A DNA stretch of 64,000 bases from Selaginella moellendorffii (lineage: Eukaryota; Streptophyta; Lycopodiopsida; Selaginellales; Selaginellaceae). A model generated the notes under the pieces. It worked only from the letters and a program-made list of their open reading frames with translations, ran no database searches and was not told the origin of the DNA. The first letter of the stretch is position 1. Every line of letters begins with the position of its first letter. The stretch spans positions 311,554-375,553 of the forward strand of contig NW_003314384.1 of assembly GCF_000143415.4 (NCBI RefSeq). The letters run 5' to 3'. Positions 45,541 through 57,838 of this stretch are shown here, in pieces. Position numbers and translations under genes: made by a program.

Positions 45541-48176
45541 TCAGGTGGTACCAACTTTGGACAGGGACTCGACGACATGCTTCATCTTGGGCCGCTGCTC
45601 TGGAGACGAAGAGACGCAGCGCAGAGCCAGCTGCAGCAGCTCCATGGCCTCCGCTTCGGCACGGATGCCAGCCATGAGCATCGTCGTTGTCATGCTGTTG
45701 CTGCTACTGCTGCTCCCTGTGGCATTGGCATTACTGCTGCTCGTACTGCTCGCACTGTTTGATGAATCGACACCGCCGTGCGGAGCAGCAGGTGGCTTCA
45801 AGAGCGGATCCCCATCGAAGCTTGCAACGGAGTATTTGGAGGAGGAAGACAGCAGCATCCTCCTCACGGCCAGCACCATGTCCACGTCCGAAGAGGCCAG
45901 GTGCGCAGATGCCGAGCCGGTTAACATCTCCATGAGGATCACACCGAACGAGTAGACGTCCCACTTGTGCGTGGGCCGGGAATTGGGATGCGCCGCCTCG
46001 GGTGGCCGGTAGATGGACGCGGTGGCCGAGTACAAGCTCAGGCTGGAGCTGCTTCCGCCGCAGGATGGACCCACGTCCAGGTGCTGGTCCACGGCGGTGG
46101 GGACGTCCACGTTGGACCTGGAGGACCTGTTGCCAGGCGCCACGTCCGAGCGCAGGGAGGACGTGGAGGAGGAGAGCGTGTCGTGGCAGGCCAGGATCTC
46201 GGTGAGCCGCACGACACCGAAGTCGGCAATGCGGGCCGCGCGGTTGGCATCCAGCAGTATGTTGGACGGCTTGAGATTGCCGTGGATGTTTCTCATGCGT
46301 GCTGCCGTGCCGTCGTGGAGGAAGGACAGGCCGCGAGCTACGTCCTTGGCGATGCTCAGCCTCTGCGGCCACGACAGAAGCCACTCGTCGTCCGCTGCCG
46401 AGATCGCTGCTGTGCGTGTGTGCAGAAGTGAGTGAGGGAACAAATCCAAATCATCATCTTCGTACCTTGTTGCTGCTGGTGCTGGGTGCTGTCTTGCAAG
46501 CGGATCCAGTGCTGTTGGTGCTGCTCCATGGCGGCTGCCAAGCTCCCATTGGGCATGAAGTCGTAGACGAGCAGCTTCTCGTTCATTCCCCAGTAGTAGG
46601 CTCGCAATGCAACGACGTTGGGGTGGCACAGCGAGCCGATTGCTTTCACCTCCGACTCAAACTCCTTGACCACCTTCTTAGAGGCGGGGTTACTGGTGGT
46701 GGCATCCACGCCCGCTCCAAATTCTCCCTCCGCTCCCAGCCTTCGGACCACCACCGTGAGGCCGCCATCCATGACGGCCTTGTACACAATGCCGGAGCTG
46801 CCCTTGCCAAGCACGTAGGCAGACGCGCGCAGGAGCGCATCCAGATCGAACTGCTTCTCGGATTCCTGGTCGAAGTGCACCAGTTCGCCACTCTCGCTGC
46901 CGACCACGCGATGCTTGTGCATGCTGGCGTTGTTGCCGCCACCTTCCTCATTGTCCGTGTCCTCCGACTCCGACTTGTCACCTCTAGCGCTGGCACAGCA
47001 GCAGCAGGAGCAGCATGGCCAGCATCGATGACCGATGCCCTTGCAGCTGGATGTCTTGGACCCCTTGCCATTCCTCCTACAGTAGAGGCAGTACGTGAGA
47101 GCGCAAGCAATGACCAAGATGCCCACTGAGTCGCCCACAGCGATGGCTACAACCTGCTTGGTGCCAAGCCGGCCACCACTGTTGCGGGTGGAGGCCGTGC
47201 TCGTGTTGGTGCTCGTGCTCGTGCCCGCACTCGTGCTAGGCGGGCCAGAGCCCGACGGACCTCCACCTCCAAACACGCCGTGCGGGGTGGTGGCGGCGTC
47301 GTCGCACTTGGTCTTGAGCGGGAGCCCACAGAGGCCCGGGTTGCCGAGGAAGGCAGTGGGTCCTTGGTTGGACAGCGTGCCGTTGAGTGGAATGGGACCC
47401 GACAGATTGTTGAAGCTGAGATCTATGCTGAGAGAGATCGGGAGCCTGCCCAGCGATGGCGGGATCGGGCCCGAGAGGTTGTTGTCCGAGAGGTTGAGCG
47501 TGCCTTGCAGCTGGAGCAAGCCGCCAAGGTCGTCGGGGATGGCGCCCGTCAGCCGGTTGCTGGAGAGATCCAGGCGGAGGAGTGGCGCCCGGGACAGCCC
47601 CAGAGGAATGCCACCCGTGAGGCGGTTGCCGCTGAGGACGAGCGAGTGGAGGGCGGTGCACGAGGCGATGGAGTCGGGTATGGTGGCCGAGAAGCCGTTG
47701 CCCGACAGATCGAGCGTGTCGAGGCTGGCGGCGGTGCCGCAGATGGAGGCGGGCAGGGGCCCCGAGAGATCATTGTCGGAGAGGAGGAGCGTCTGGAGGG
47801 CCGAGGCGTTGAAGAGCGCGGGCGGGAGGCCCCCAATGAGCTGGTTCTGGCGGAGGTTGAGGTGCTCGAGGTAGGAGAGCGAGCCCAGGTCGGGCGACAT
47901 GGATCCCACCAGCTGCTTCTTGGCCAGCATGACGCCCTGCACGCGCGGCTCCGACTCGCCACGAATGCTGGCGCAGCTGATGCCGCTCCACCGGCACGGG
48001 GTGGCGTCCGACTCGTCCCAGTCCGACAGCGCTCTCTCGGGGTCGCTGAAGATGCCGCGCTTGAATGCCACCAGGCTCAACCCGTCCGAATTCAGGGCCA
48101 GTGCGTGCTCTACCAGCAGCACCAGCACCGCTGCTGCTGCCAGCCACCACACCGCCACCATCGCCGAGCAAATCAT
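45541..48176 (-). CDS. LRR-III receptor-like kinase (ZAR1-type), predicted pseudokinase
   Basis: Two exons (48176-46466 and 46409-45541), about 859 residues. Signal peptide 1-28 (MVAVWWLAAAAVLVLLVEHA), LRRNT_2 (LVAFKRGIFSDPERALSDWD, CRWSGISC), about six LRRs (YLEHLNLRQNQLIGGLPPAL and others), Pro/Ser/Thr-rich juxtamembrane segment, one membrane span (VVAIAVGDSVGILVIACALT), a Cys-rich stretch, then a kinase domain opening FDLDALLRASAYVLGKGSSG as in Arabidopsis ZAR1. Catalytic residues are altered: the VAIK lysine is Arg (VVVRRLG) and the HRD motif is HGNLKPSN with Asn for Asp, while DFG is kept (IADFGVVRL). It is therefore probably catalytically weak or dead and would signal by scaffolding. 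Long Ser/Asn insertions lie between the activation segment and the C-lobe (residues 630-660, 740-790). A 57-60 bp intron splits the kinase domain as usual for this clade. Confidence 0.92.
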
Positions 48177-49148
48177 CCAAGGCTATCTACGTTGTGCTAG
48201 CTCCTCCGGGACCTACGGGGTAGTGCCCACATTGCCTCGACAACAACAAACCTGAGAGGCCTGAAAGGCCTGGTGGCGGGTGCTGTTGCTCCTCCATCCC
48301 CGCATTAGTGCTTAGCTATCCACGAGAATGGATGGATCCCGGGGTAAATTTGTCCAGATAGCAATGAGATGGATCCCAGGAGGATTAGAAGAGCGGACAT
48401 TGCTTTCCAACTTTCCGTCGCACGCACCAAACTCTTTTATGGGCAGCTGCAACTGCGCAACCGGAATCAAGGGGGCGATGCCAAAAAGCCCAAAAGGCCC
48501 GCGAAGCCAAAGTGGAAACAACGCAGAGCTGTATGTGAGTTGTGTGTCGGGCGCCATGACCGAGCAAGAGCAGCGCTCCATCCCCACCGTTGAATCCCCC
48601 GCCTCCATCCCGGCCGTTGGTGCCATTGCCAGGACAAGACAAAGCTTTGCAGGCTTCGATTTTCTTTCTTGTTTTTATGGGTAGGATCTCCACTCGCAGT
48701 GATTGCCTGCGAATGGAGAAGATGTTTTCGAAGCTTGCACTGTTATTTTTTTAGAAAGTCACACACACTCCTCACTAGGCGCATAGCAGCGAGCGAACAG
48801 TATAGCCTTTCAAACTGTCCATAAACAATTCACCATGCCATTTGTTTAGCCTCTAAAATATGCCGCGAATCAAACACGACGTACCTGTGGAAACGGTCAC
48901 TTGGATCGTGGTCGATTGATCTCCGGTGACTGACTTGTGTGCATGACGAGTGAGACAAGTTAATTGTGAGGACGCAGCTCCTTTGTCATCAAAGTTTTTA
49001 GTTCCTCAGGTCGAGGAGCAAGCTCAGCTATCTCAGCCTCTCTAAGCTCTCGACTGGTTTGCTTGTTTCTCAGTCCAGATTACCGGACCTCTGGACAAAG
49101 ATATCTTCAAAACCAAACTTTTTGTGGTATCGCTTCCACCCTGCTGCG
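48177..49148. other. Intergenic region, nothing recognised
   Basis: About 970 bp. The left part is the promoter of the receptor kinase gene. Short frames on both strands between 48312 and 48693 overlap and have no motif. No repeat or RNA gene was seen. Confidence 0.5.
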
Positions 49149-50490
49149 TTACTCACCGCCCTGACCAGCGTCGCCCGGCATCAGGAGAGCATCGTAGTGT
49201 CCAAACCCATGGTACAACACTCTGATGGGATTTCCTTTGCCTTTCCCGTATTCTTGCCCGTACTCTGCAATCGCTATGACACCGTTCGAGCGTTCATCGG
49301 CCATGTAAACTGTGATCGGCAACCTGGATCCAAACATAAGTGAGCCCAATGAAAGAAAGATAGCTTGTTACCCGAGGACATGTGATAGCATGAGGAGCTC
49401 CGGCTCGCCGCCCCACACGTTTGCTTGCCTCATCCGTCTTGTGTACTCGTCGAAATCGCCTTCAATGAACCTGCTTTTCAAGTGAGATGAGAATGAATGT
49501 CGGTCTCCCATCTTACCATTCCGACTCCGCACGGCGCTTGACGAGTTCATCCACAACCTTCCGAGGCGCAGGAATCAACCAAAGCAAGTCAGACAAACGA
49601 ACCAAGCACAATGCCAAACCTTTTCCCGCAAATTGTCTGCAAGTTCTCTCTGCGTTTCCTCGTCTGGCGTTGGCTTGCCCTGTTTGGTGCACCAACCGTG
49701 AGCCACAGCACGAAAAAGACAGCGTCCATCTCCAGGAATGCCTTGACACCACCACCACCAGCGTCACCTCTTGAGCTACCTTATACATACTGGGTTGCGC
49801 GGGCAACGTACCTATGACCGCAAACTCCTTGTGAACCTTTTTGCCGTGGGTGAGGGATTGATCGAGAGAGGAGGGAGCCTCGCAGCATGCTATGGACCTC
49901 ATGCCGGACGCTACCGCGGCAGAGAAGCACGAACAAAAGCCAAACAGGAGCCACGCCGAGTGCCTCCCTTGGAGCCAGCGTGCCGGGCGTGCATCCCCTG
50001 CCACATTCCACGATCCATTGCTGAAAGCTGTGGCGGCGGAGAGGCGATACGGGCTGGAGCTGGAGGTGGAGCTGCTAGGCAGGAGAGCGTGCCAAATGGT
50101 TGCAGCGCCCAGCTCGCCGTGACTGGCCAGAACGCATGAGCTCGAGTGGAAGCGCGGCTGCTGTGGCAGGAACGAGGAATGCGGGGGCGGCGATGGCGGC
50201 GATGGCGGCGGCGGGGTTTGGGCCAGCATCAGCATGGCGCCGCTCCGCCGCCCATGGCCAGCTCGAGAATGCGATGAGGAGATGAGCTTGTTGGCGGTGA
50301 AGAAGCGCGTGTTGATACCAAGGCACAAGAGCGACGAGGAGGAGGAGGAGGAGGCGCCCAACATCAGCCTGCTCTTGCTGTCCCGCTCCTCTACTGCCAC
50401 AACGCACTGGACCTTCCTGTCGCCCTGGTGAGCGGCGTAGCGAGCGGAGGCGTGGTGGTGATCCTTGAGCCGTGGCGCTGCGCCATGCAT
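49149..50490 (-). CDS. OTU-domain cysteine protease (deubiquitinase), OTU4-like
   Basis: OTU enzymes remove ubiquitin. Exon 1 (50490 to about 49811) encodes about 225 residues with a Ser/Pro/His-rich N-terminus and a hydrophobic segment (WLLFGFCSCFSAAVASGM), ending HGKKVHKEFAVI. Exon 2 continues GIPGDGRCLFRAVAHGWCTK, giving the D-G-x-C catalytic motif, then PTPDEETQRELADNLR; later exons give VVDELVKRRAESEW, FIEGDFDEYTRRMRQANVWG, GEPELLMLSHVLG, LPITVYMADERSNGVIAIAE and HGFGHYDALLMPGDAGQGGE with the catalytic His. The order and spacing match Arabidopsis OTU4. The long N-terminus with a membrane-like segment may mean plastid or ER targeting. Start at 50490 is the first ATG of the frame; others are possible. 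Confidence 0.9.
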
Positions 50491-50607
50491 TGCTCGATCG
50501 ATGACCTAATCCATCCATGGGGAAGATATTTACATTAGCGATCTATCTAAATAACCGACAGTCGAGATCGCCCCAAGGGTTTAGGGTTTGTGGGCTGCGG
50601 CGACGAA

Positions 50608-52309
50608 ATGGTGTTCTGGGGTAAGCCGCTTCGCCTCCCTTGGCCTGCCGTGACGTTTCTCCATCGCTCCCAGGTGCGAAGCTCAAGCCGAAGAAGCCTT
50701 TTCTCGTCGAGCGCGACGAGCTCGAAGGCCGGCGGCTGCATATCTCTCAGGTGGGTGATCCATTCCATCGCCAACAGAGGCTCAAAGCTTTTCGTTTGGT
50801 CTAGGCGACTCTGGGCCAAAATGCCAAGGATGGTGAGAGGAGTATTCTCAAATGCAAGGGTGGAGAGGGGCCGCCGGTCTTTGTGTGCTCGCTCAAGCCT
50901 GGACTTCACGAGACGTGCTATCTCGACCTCAACTTCGAGGACGACGTTGTCTTCTCCGTGACGGGCTCTACACCCATCCATCTCTCTGGCTACTACATGG
51001 AACCCTTCAGTGACGAAGACGACGACGAGAGCTACGATGGTGAAGAAGACGAGTTTGATCAAGAGTATGTATCCCTTTCTCTTGTCTCCAGTCTCCACGG
51101 GCGTTTACTCGTTGATCTTTTGTCAATATCAGCTTCATTGTCGATCCTGGAGAGGAAGACGATGACGAGGAGGACGATGAGGACCTAGAAGAGGAGCGCC
51201 TTGGATCCGGAGGTGAGCTCTCTTCGTAATTTATCAGCAAGTCGTGGTATGATGGCGTTCGACTTGGCAGTGAAGATTGAGGAGATCACTAACGACGACG
51301 AGCCTGAAAAGGCGCTTCCTGCTCCGGCTAAAGCAAACACTGAAACACAGCCGGCTCAGGATCAGAAGGACGACAAGGAGGAGGAGGAGGAGGAGGAGAA
51401 GAGTGAAGACGAGGATGGCTTCGCCTTGCCGTCCAAGAGGAAAGCCGCCTCTGCCGAGTTGCCGAAGAAAAGCGCCAAGACGTCTGTCAGGTACACCAAG
51501 GTTTCATTAGTAATAACAACTGGAGCTAATGCTCTTTGCAGTGACACGCCAACCAGCCCTGGCGAAGCAAAGAAGAACAAGAAGAAGAAGGGCAAAAAGG
51601 CAGCAAACCAGGAGGAGGGTGTGCCGGAAGGGAATGGCGACGGCAAGCTCCAGGAGAAGAAGGCTAGAAAGAAGGACAAGGCGGCCAAGAAGTTCCCGAA
51701 TGGCCTCGAAGTTCAGGACTTGGCACTTGGCAAGCCCGACGGCAAGCAAGCCAAGCCGGGGAAGAAGGTAAAGCGGTGACGCCGGTCGCATTCCTTTCGC
51801 ATACTTGCACGATTGGTCCCTGAGTCTTGGTGCAGGTCCTGATTAACTACGTCGGAAAGCTTAAGTCGAATGGGAAGATATTTGACAGCACCATAGGCAG
51901 AAAGCCATTCCGTTTCAGATTGGGTTAGCGTCTTGCTTGTGCTGGCTGCCGATGCTTGCTGTTTTCCTCCTTTGTGGCCGAGAAAAGAGATCTAACTTGT
52001 GGCACTTGGTTCTTGCAGGGGTTAACGAAGTAGTCAAGGGCTTCGACGTGGGTGTCAATGGTAAGATGCGTGAGCTCTCTCTCCCTTCGTCTTTTGATAC
52101 AAATCCTCGATTCTTTCTTGCAGGAATGAGAGTAGGAGACAAGAGGAGAGTTGTGATTCCTCCATCCATGGGGTGAGTGAATCACGATGTCAATGCATCT
52201 GATATGGTTTTGCTAAATTTCTCGGCGCAGGTATGGTGCGAGGGCTGTCGGATCAATCCCACCAAACTCATGGTTGGTTTTTGAAATCGAGCTTGTTGAT
52301 GTTGCTTAG
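50608..52309 (+). CDS. FKBP-type peptidyl-prolyl isomerase with NPL domain (FKBP53-like, nucleolar)
   Basis: FKBP53-type proteins act as histone chaperones on rDNA. Exon 1 is 13 nt (50608-50620, MVFWG), exon 2 (50674-50750) AKLKPKKPFLVERDELEGRR, exon 3 from 50814 ATLGQNAKDGERSILKCKGG and LHETCYLDLNFEDDVVFSVT, together the NPL core. Acidic tracts (DEDDDESYDGEEDEFDQ; EEDDDEEDDEDLEEE) and Lys-rich stretches (KKNKKKKGKKA, a nucleolar signal) follow, then a C-terminal FKBP domain VLINYVGKLKSNGKIFDSTI, VNEVVKGFDVGVNG, MRVGDKRRVVIPPSMG, YGARAVGSIPPNSWLVFEIE. The FKBP active-site Trp of the usual V-x-x-G-W is Phe here (VVKGFD). Start and the short first exon parallel the HD2 gene at 40357. A telo-box pair AGGGTTTAGGGTTTG lies at 50577-50591. 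Confidence 0.92.
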
Positions 52310-52817
52310 CTTAAGTTCGGAGTTAATTTAACGGTGGGTTTTGCGCAAATCCGTGTGACGTGTTGTCCAGCGGCGTCATTTCGTGACGTGGCACGGCAAA
52401 CCTTATCCTCAACGCCACGCTGGCAGCATCGTGGCCGTTAATTGGATCTTTCTCTTTTACCCTGTTCTTTATTTCGCCCGGGCCAAGATGAAGATGGTGT
52501 GTGGTCACTTTCGTCCGCCGTCTCCATCGTGACCCAGGCCAGGCCAGGCCCTGCAAATCAAGTGTAGAGCTTAAGGGTGAGCGAGCGAGCGAGCTCCAAT
52601 TTGTCTCCCAGCCAAGCCAGACAAGCCAGACGAGAGAGGAGGAAGGCAATGGCAGCAGATCTGAAGCCCTTAGGGTTCCTCATTCGCTGCTTGGCTGGGT
52701 GCTCGAGTGCCGGAGGCCGGGGCAAGCCATGGAAAGGCTTGGTGTCCAGGGAATTGGGGCAGGGAGGTAGCTAAACAAGGCACGCAGAGGTTGTTTGTGA
52801 CAGTAGCAGCAGCGTGG

Positions 52818-53989
52818 ATGGCAGCGGCTGCCTCCGCCGCCTCCAGTAGCGCAGCCAACTCTTGTACCTCGCCCGGCGCCGCCGCCGCCACCTCCAAGTG
52901 GAGCAGCGAGCAGGACAAGCTGTTTGAGAAAGCTCTTGCCGGGTGGGAGGACAAGTGTGATGATCCCGAGGGTGTGGCGGGCAGCCGGTGGGAGGCAGTG
53001 GCGGCGTTGGTGCCTGGAAAGACCGCCGCCGACGTCCGGGCTCACTACGAGCTGCTGCTGCGCGACATCTCGAGCATTGAGGCCGGGCTGATTGCGCTGC
53101 CGTGCTACAGTCCCAGGGATGCGCTGCTCGTCAAGGACAGCAGCTTGGCCCTGGACAAGAAGCTCGGGCTGCCTTCCTCCTCTTGCTCGTCTCCTGCCTA
53201 TCTCCACCATCACCAGCAGCACCACGGCCACCACCACCATGCCGCTGCCAATGGGAGCTCCTCTAGCGCCACCCCGGCTGTCAACAACGCTTCCAATTCC
53301 AACTCCAACAACCATGCCAGTGCTGGTTCCTCCTCCAAGAGCAAGGCCCAGGATCAGGAGCGCAGGAAAGGCATCCCATGGACCGAAGACGAGCACAGGT
53401 GCGATTCTTGTCACCTCTCTCCCTCTCTCCCTCTCCCTCTTTTCTCTCGTCCATGCAAAGCTTACTGACGTGTTTGCTATCACACCTCCTCCTACCTAGG
53501 CTCTTCTTGCTGGGACTGGAGAAGTTCGGCAAAGGGGACTGGCGGAGTATCTCGAGGAACTTTGTGGTGTCACGAACACCCACACAGGTGGCCAGCCACG
53601 CTCAAAAGTATTTCATTCGCCTCAACTCCATCCACAAGGACAAGCGGCGGACGAGCATCCATGATATCACCAGCGTCAATGGTGACGGAAGGCAGCAAGC
53701 GCAGGGCCCGATAACAGGGCAGGGAGCAGCGGGAGGTGGTGGAGGCGGCGGCGGAGGCGGTGGTGGTGGGGGAGCATCCTCCTCCGCGTCGACGGGGGCG
53801 GCAACAGCGCCTGGTGCTTACTCGCAACCTCCTGCGGTTGGAACTCCGGTCCCGGTTGTTCACCACGGAGCTTACGCAGTGGCAGCAGGAAGAGGTCACG
53901 TATCGAGCAGGCCGGTTCCAGGTACTCCTCTCAATGTTGCTCATCCTCATATGGCGTACCCCATGCCGCAGCCCGCGATGCATCACTAA
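52818..53989 (+). CDS. DIVARICATA/MYBS-type MYB-related transcription factor
   Basis: Two-MYB-domain plant factor. Exon 1 (52818-53399) encodes a first SANT/MYB domain ([40 protein letters not shown]), then a His- and Ser/Asn-rich linker ([12 protein letters not shown]). Exon 2 (53500-53989) completes the second domain started by [46 protein letters not shown], carrying the SHAQKYF signature that binds I-box/GATA-like DNA. The C-terminal part has a long Gly run and Pro/Ala/His-rich tail. Start chosen at 52818 ([11 protein letters not shown]), which fits the family; an in-frame ATG at 52707 would add 37 residues unlike the family. The 100-bp intron carries a CT-rich tract. Targets and pathway cannot be read from the sequence. 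Confidence 0.9.
53412..53450. repeat. CT-rich simple repeat in the MYB gene intron
   Basis: CTCTCTCCCTCTCTCCCTC-type pyrimidine tract close to the branch point and acceptor of the intron 53400-53499; probably doubles as an extended polypyrimidine tract. Confidence 0.75.
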
Positions 53990-54206
53990 ACAGCTACCCG
54001 GAAGTGAGCAGCTAGCCTAGACGACGAAAGATTCATCATTCCTTCCAATCTCAAAAAACCAACCTGTACATTAGATTTCCATGCAGGATGATTAATGGGT
54101 TTATTCCGTACGGAAAGAAGATAGCAAGGGTCACCCCGGGTATATTCCGTCCATGAGTTAGTTAGCTAACGGCCGGCAAGTCGGCTGACCGGGATTTCCG
54201 GCGTAG

Positions 54207-55853
<1,647 letters not shown>

Positions 55854-55924
55854 AGCTAACGCTACTAAGTAGCTAGCTCACTAACGAAAGAAACCAAATC
55901 TGGGAGAATGCTAGGAATCTAAGT

Positions 55925-57838
55925 TCACGCTAGCACTGTGCTGGCCAGCAATGCATACGAAGCCGCATTCTCGGGGCTGTCCTCAAGGGCACGTTTAGCA
56001 ACGCGAGCGGTCGAGCCATGCCTAAATGCGAATGTCTCATGGCCGCTCCTGCTAGCCCCCAGCAATGATCTGCACTCGGACGAGTCAGGAACAAACGGCA
56101 TGTTGTGCATGAGCTCTTCCGCTTGAATCAAATGCCCCGCCCGCCCCAAGAGGTCCACCATGCAGCAATAGTGCTGCTTGGTGGCGCAAAGGCCGAAGTC
56201 CATGCTCATGGAGATGAAGCAGCTCCTGCCCATGTACACCTCGCCTAACTGGCCGCAAGCAACGAGAGCCGAGACAAAGCATGCCTCGTCCGGAGGCGTT
56301 CTCGTCTTCAACTCATTGAACAAACCAAAAGCGGAGTTCGAATGTCCGTTTCGGACGTATGCAGCTAGCATGGCACTCGACGAGATCACGTCCGTATCTG
56401 GCATTGTATCAAACAGCTCCTTGGCCACATCCATGTTACCATTGAGAGCATATGCAACCAGCAAGACCGTCCAGGAAAGGACATTTCGCCATGGCATACG
56501 CCTGAAGCACATCTGGGCTTCCTGGAGCTGCCCGCATCGTCCATACGTGGACAGGAGAGCATTCCAAGAGACGATGTCCCGATCGGGCATGGCATCAAAC
56601 AGGCGCTTGGCGTCTTGGTCATGGCCGCCCTGCGCATATGCAGACAGCATGCAGTTTGCCGATATGATATCGCGCTGAGGCATGGTATCATAAACGTGCT
56701 TGGTCTGCTCCAGCAGCACCAGCAATTCCCCTGTGCTAGTCGAGTACGCGGACATAGTTTGAGTGTATGCAAACAGCAAGGTGTTCCAAGACACAAGGTT
56801 CTGCTGAGGCATCTCTTCGAGCAGCAGCTTCACTTGGTGCAGCTTGCCCTGCTCCGCTTGTGCCCCCAGCATTGTGTTCCACGAGACTAAGTCGTGGCAA
56901 GGCATTCTGGTGTAGAGGCGCTCCACGCTGCTGAATTCCTGCTTGTGGGAGTACATAGCAAGCATGGCATTCCATGACACGACGTCCCGCCGTGGCATGC
57001 TGTGGAAGAGAGCCTCCGCTTCATTCGATTGCCCGTTGTGAGCACAAGCAGAGAGCATGGAGTTGGTCGTCACAAGGTTGTGCTGCGGCATCGAGTAGAA
57101 AATGTCTCTGGCCTGCTGCAGGCAACCGGTGTGTGCGTACACGAACAGAGCAACGTTGTGCGATACCATGTCGTGCTGTGGCATCCTATCATACACCACT
57201 TTAGAGCTTTCCAAATCCCGGACATGGGCAAATGCCGAAAGCATGACGTTCCAGGACACGAGATTGTGCTGCGGCATCTGTTCAAACATGTGTTCAACCA
57301 TCTCCGGCTGACCTGCTTTAGAAAAGCCAGAAAGCACCGCGGTCCAAGATATCAAGTCTCTCTCGGGCATCTGGTTAAAGATGGCGACGGCGTTGCCAAC
57401 GTGCCCGTTTCCCGCATATGCAGTCACTAGAGCATTCCAAGACGGCAATGCCCTCAGCGGCATGGTGTCAAACAAGAGCTGGGCACTGGTAACGTCCCCA
57501 TTTTCCGCATATGCAGTGATCATTGCATTCCAAGCGACGAGGTTGGGCTCCTGCATCTCGTCAAAGAGCTGCTTGGCTTGACACAGGTGCCCAGTGTCGG
57601 CATAGGCCACGAGCATGGCATTCCAGGACACTTGGTCGCGCAGAGGCATCTCGTCAAACGCCTGCCGCGCTTGCCCGATGTCGCCGCAGCGAGCATAAGT
57701 AACAAGCATCACGGTCCAAGATATCAAGTCTCGCTCCGCCAGCGGCATTGCATCAAACAGCCTCTTGGCCTGGCCAACATGCCCACCACGGCAGTAGGCT
57801 GATAGCAGCTGGTTCCGCGACACAACATCCGAAACCAT
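55925..57838 (-). CDS. Pentatricopeptide repeat frame B, PLS class, no header
   Basis: A minus-strand frame that begins directly in a PPR motif (MVSDVVSRNQLLSAYCRGGH, ATG at 57838; the frame is open back to 57943) and runs through some 17 motifs such as VSWNAMLVAYADTGHLCQAK, VSWNVMLSAFAHVRDLESSK and VSWNTLLFAYTQTMSAYSTS to an E-like end HYCCMVDLLGRAGHLIQAEE and NAASYALLASTVLA. About 638 residues from 57838. There is no N-terminal region before the first motif and no targeting peptide, which is abnormal for a PPR protein. It overlaps the 3' end of PPR frame A at 57724-57838 in a different frame, so it may be a shifted second half of one ancestral protein, or a separate gene that took over its start within frame A. 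No DYW domain. Confidence 0.7.
   Translation of the reverse strand: MVSDVVSRNQLLSAYCRGGHVGQAKRLFDAMPLAERDLISWTVMLVTYARCGDIGQARQAFDEMPLRDQVSWNAMLVAYADTGHLCQAKQLFDEMQEPNLVAWNAMITAYAENGDVTSAQLLFDTMPLRALPSWNALVTAYAGNGHVGNAVAIFNQMPERDLISWTAVLSGFSKAGQPEMVEHMFEQMPQHNLVSWNVMLSAFAHVRDLESSKVVYDRMPQHDMVSHNVALFVYAHTGCLQQARDIFYSMPQHNLVTTNSMLSACAHNGQSNEAEALFHSMPRRDVVSWNAMLAMYSHKQEFSSVERLYTRMPCHDLVSWNTMLGAQAEQGKLHQVKLLLEEMPQQNLVSWNTLLFAYTQTMSAYSTSTGELLVLLEQTKHVYDTMPQRDIISANCMLSAYAQGGHDQDAKRLFDAMPDRDIVSWNALLSTYGRCGQLQEAQMCFRRMPWRNVLSWTVLLVAYALNGNMDVAKELFDTMPDTDVISSSAMLAAYVRNGHSNSAFGLFNELKTRTPPDEACFVSALVACGQLGEVYMGRSCFISMSMDFGLCATKQHYCCMVDLLGRAGHLIQAEELMHNMPFVPDSSECRSLLGASRSGHETFAFRHGSTARVAKRALEDSPENAASYALLASTVLA

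Noticed and set aside
47280-48200. 306-codon plus-strand frame opposite the receptor kinase
   Set aside because: Antisense shadow of a GC-rich LRR exon; Arg/Glu/Gly-rich without motifs.
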